NCBI GenBank assembly: GCA_002491565.1
Contig: DKWE01000030.1
Location: 1 to 9,063 of the forward strand
Source: Lachnospiraceae bacterium UBA7160
GTDB lineage: Bacteria > Bacillota > Clostridia > Lachnospirales > Lachnospiraceae
DNA: 9,063 nucleotides
Direction of reading: 5' to 3'
Positions 7,673 through 9,063 of this stretch are shown here, one piece after another. How positions within the stretch are numbered: the stretch's first letter is position 1; the number at the start of each line of letters is the position of its first letter. A program made the position numbers and the translations under genes. The notes under the pieces were generated by a model, which was given only the letters and a program-made list of their open reading frames with translations, had not been told where the DNA came from and did not search any database.

Positions 7673-7693
7673 AGGTCTTCTTAGTGAAGACTT
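7673..7693 (+). promoter_or_regulatory. Hairpin in the leader of the lipoprotein transcript, possible attenuator
   Basis: AGGTCTTC (7673-7680) pairs with GAAGACTT (7686-7693), eight pairs with one G-U, around the loop TTAGT. Five T (7703-7707) follow only after nine further bases, so this is not a standard terminator. The TCTTC arm could instead pair with an upstream GAAGA (7662-7666), giving two mutually exclusive folds. The pairing is read directly; a regulatory role is inferred. The rest of 7640-7782 shows no recognised riboswitch, T-box or tRNA. Confidence 0.35.
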
Positions 7694-7784
7694 GCAGGCT
7701 CATTTTTAGGCATGGCAGCATGGCCGGAGTGTAGATGCAGGATTGCGGAACAGTCCGTCTGGTATCCGTTGATCTATAGAACAT

Positions 7785-7790
7785 GAGGAA
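7785..7790 (+). promoter_or_regulatory. Ribosome-binding site candidate for the lipoprotein gene
   Basis: GAGGAA lies 10 bases before the ATG at 7801. A second purine run, GGGGG (7796-7800), lies 9 bases before the ATG at 7810. The first in-frame ATG (7783) has no Shine-Dalgarno sequence upstream and overlaps this site, so it is the least likely start. Confidence 0.5.
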
Positions 7791-7800
7791 ATATTGGGGG

Positions 7801-8532
7801 ATGGCTGGGATGACGAAGAGGATCGCGCTTGTGGCGCTCCTTACGGGGAGTATGCTGCTGCTGGGCGGCTGTGAACAGCTAAAGGAAACAGGTTGGCTGG
7901 AGCAGGAGGAGACCTGGAAGCCGGCTGGTAACGCGGCTGTTTCTGTTACCAGGGATGGACAGATTACAGAATATCTGAAGGATACTCTGGATGAAGCCTA
8001 TTACAGCGCGGCAGAATTGCAGAAGATGATTACAGCAGAGGTAGCAGAATACAACAGCCAGAACGGCGCAGACTCCATTGTGGTGGAGGATTTTACGGCG
8101 GAGGGCAGCAAAGTCCAGGTGACACTTACGTATCAAAGCGCGGCGGATTATGCGGAATTTAATCGCGTGGAATGTTACAGCGGTTCGATGATCGGCGCGC
8201 AGATGGCAGGGTATCTGTTTGACACCGATTTTTACCGGGTGAGAGATGGCTCTGTGCAGGAGACGCCGGTTTCAGGGAGCGCAGTATACCGGAACATGGC
8301 GGCGGAAGTGCTGATCATCACGGCTCCGCTGGAAGTGCATGTGCCGGGGACAGTCGTGATGACGAGTGCGAATGCGCAGATGCTCTCTGCGGACACCGTG
8401 GATGCATCCGGATTGGAAGCAGAGCGTGAAAAGGAAGCGCTGGTGCTGCCGTCGAATGCGGTTTACGAGGGCGAGGAAAAGAGCTTTGAGGAGCGCGCTG
8501 CCGCGAATCGCGTCTATATTATTTATGAGTGA
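7801..8532 (+). CDS. Hypothetical lipoprotein of Lachnospiraceae type, function unknown
   Basis: Protein of 243 residues from the chosen start, exported and lipid-anchored. The n-region TKR, hydrophobic stretch IALVALLTGSMLL and lipobox LLGGC (Cys24) form a clear type II signal peptide. Three in-frame starts exist (7783, 7801, 7810); all keep the signal, and 7801 or 7810 have the better ribosome-binding sites. The mature part has a short spacer, then a mixed segment with EYLKDTLDEAYYSAAELQKM, ITAEVAEYN and VQVTLTYQSAADYAEFN (56-121), and a Thr/Val-rich C-terminal part ending in RVYIIYE. I recall uncharacterised Lachnospiraceae lipoproteins with similar EYY..EL..MI..EV..YN and YaxFN patterns, but I cannot assign a Pfam domain or function. 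No enzyme motif is visible. It has its own promoter inside the recO end and lies 66 bases before glyS with no clear terminator, so the two are probably co-transcribed. The CDS is secure; its role is not. Confidence 0.85.
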   Translation: MAGMTKRIALVALLTGSMLLLGGCEQLKETGWLEQEETWKPAGNAAVSVTRDGQITEYLKDTLDEAYYSAAELQKMITAEVAEYNSQNGADSIVVEDFTAEGSKVQVTLTYQSAADYAEFNRVECYSGSMIGAQMAGYLFDTDFYRVRDGSVQETPVSGSAVYRNMAAEVLIITAPLEVHVPGTVVMTSANAQMLSADTVDASGLEAEREKEALVLPSNAVYEGEEKSFEERAAANRVYIIYE

Positions 8533-8552
8533 CAAAGCGGGCAAGGCTTTGT
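8532..8552 (+). other. Small hairpin between the lipoprotein gene and glyS
   Basis: ACAAAGC (8532-8538) pairs perfectly with GCTTTGT (8546-8552) around a 7-base loop, starting on the last base of the lipoprotein stop codon. No T run follows, so it is unlikely to terminate transcription. It could protect an upstream 3' end or be chance. Confidence 0.3.
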
Positions 8553-8598
8553 GTTAGAGCCTGGATAGCATGAATGGTCCGGGCGGAAGGAGGAGAAT

Positions 8599-9063
8599 AT
8601 GGAAAAAACAATGGATAAGATTACCGCACTTGCGAAGGCGAGAGGCTTTGTGTATCCGGGTTCCGAGATTTACGGCGGGCTCGCGAATACCTGGGACTAC
8701 GGGAATCTCGGCGTGGAGCTGAAGAATAATGTCAAAAAGGCGTGGTGGAAGAAGTTTGTGCAGGAGAATGCCTACAATGTCGGCGTAGACTGCGCGATTC
8801 TGATGAACCCGCAGACGTGGGTGGCGTCCGGGCATCTGGGCGGTTTTTCCGATCCGCTGATGGACTGCAAGGAGTGCCATGAGCGCTTCCGCGCGGATAA
8901 GCTGATCGAGGATTTTTGTCAGGAGAAGGGGCTCGAGCTTCCGAAGCCGATCGACGCGTTTTCCCAGAGCGAGATGATGGAATTCATTGAGACGCATCAG
9001 ATTCCGTGCCCGAGCTGCGGCAAGCATAATTTTACCGATATCCGCCAGTTCAACCTGATGTTC
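8599..9063 (+). CDS. glyS: Glycyl-tRNA synthetase, alpha2 (single-chain) type, N-terminal 155 residues (3' end outside window)
   Basis: Class II aminoacyl-tRNA synthetase that charges tRNA-Gly with glycine in the cytosol. The frame is open from the ATG at 8599 to the window edge, about a third of the family's usual 460 residues. Family marks include the N-terminal LAKARGFVYPGSEIYGG (11-27), TWDYGNLGVELKNN (31-44) covering class II motif 1, the SGHLGGFSDP segment (77-86), and CKECHERFRADKLI (90-103). A second Cys pair lies at PCPSCGKHNFTDIRQFNLMF (136-155). Cys90, Cys93, Cys137 and Cys140 form two CxxC pairs that could bind zinc (inference). This is the eukaryote/archaea-like homodimeric form, not the alpha2beta2 GlyQ/GlyS form. 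A strong AAGGAGGA (8587-8594) precedes the start. The short gap to the lipoprotein gene leaves no room for a T-box immediately upstream. Confidence 0.96.
   Translation, partial: MEKTMDKITALAKARGFVYPGSEIYGGLANTWDYGNLGVELKNNVKKAWWKKFVQENAYNVGVDCAILMNPQTWVASGHLGGFSDPLMDCKECHERFRADKLIEDFCQEKGLELPKPIDAFSQSEMMEFIETHQIPCPSCGKHNFTDIRQFNLMF

Noticed and set aside
7659..7709. 16-residue ORF (MEEQGGLLSEDLQAHF) overlapping the leader hairpin
   Set aside because: No ribosome-binding site at a workable distance, and it overlaps the other small frame; not supportable without conservation data.
7651..7734. 27-residue basic ORF in the leader (MRKWKSREVF...) as an upstream leader peptide
   Set aside because: There is no Shine-Dalgarno sequence before its ATG and no run of one amino acid that would suggest translational attenuation. 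An ORF this short is expected by chance.

Overview
The window looks like chromosomal core DNA of a strictly anaerobic, low-GC-lineage Gram-positive bacterium, most likely Clostridia and probably Lachnospiraceae. The evidence is a pyruvate:ferredoxin oxidoreductase as a main catabolic enzyme, the Firmicutes-typical order era-recO-glycyl-tRNA synthetase, a one-chain (alpha2-type) glycyl-tRNA synthetase, and SigA-like promoter and GGAGG-type ribosome-binding sequences. The family assignment is inferred from protein style and gene order, not from a database search. All supported genes are on the + strand.

Layout: 1-2175 is the 3' part of nifJ (pyruvate:ferredoxin oxidoreductase), whose start lies outside the window. 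2176-2412 is an intergenic region with a GC-rich terminator-like hairpin and a 15-base palindrome. 2413-3069 encodes a four-helix membrane protein of the DUF1461/TIGR01906 family, the family that includes the lipoprotein transacylase Lit. 3107-6019 encodes a large M16C zinc peptidase related to presequence protease (PreP). It is followed with almost no gap by era (6040-6948) and recO (6955-7623). A near-consensus SigA promoter overlaps the end of recO and opens a leader of about 160 bases before a conserved-looking lipoprotein gene (7801-8532). The 5' part of glycyl-tRNA synthetase (8599-9063) runs off the right edge.

How the parts relate: nifJ appears to be a separate, highly expressed unit closed by its own terminator. 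The DUF1461 gene, M16C peptidase, era and recO are tightly packed and could form one transcript, combining envelope lipoprotein processing, peptide turnover, 30S ribosome maturation and recombinational repair. The lipoprotein gene and glyS probably form the next unit, driven by the promoter inside the recO end. There are no CRISPR arrays, insertion sequences, phage genes, tRNAs or rRNAs.

I do not see a new multi-gene system here. The points most worth checking are the Lit-like membrane protein, the RecO that appears to lack its zinc-finger segment, the promoter plus structured leader before the lipoprotein gene, the lack of room for a T-box directly in front of glyS, and the 15-base palindrome downstream of nifJ.
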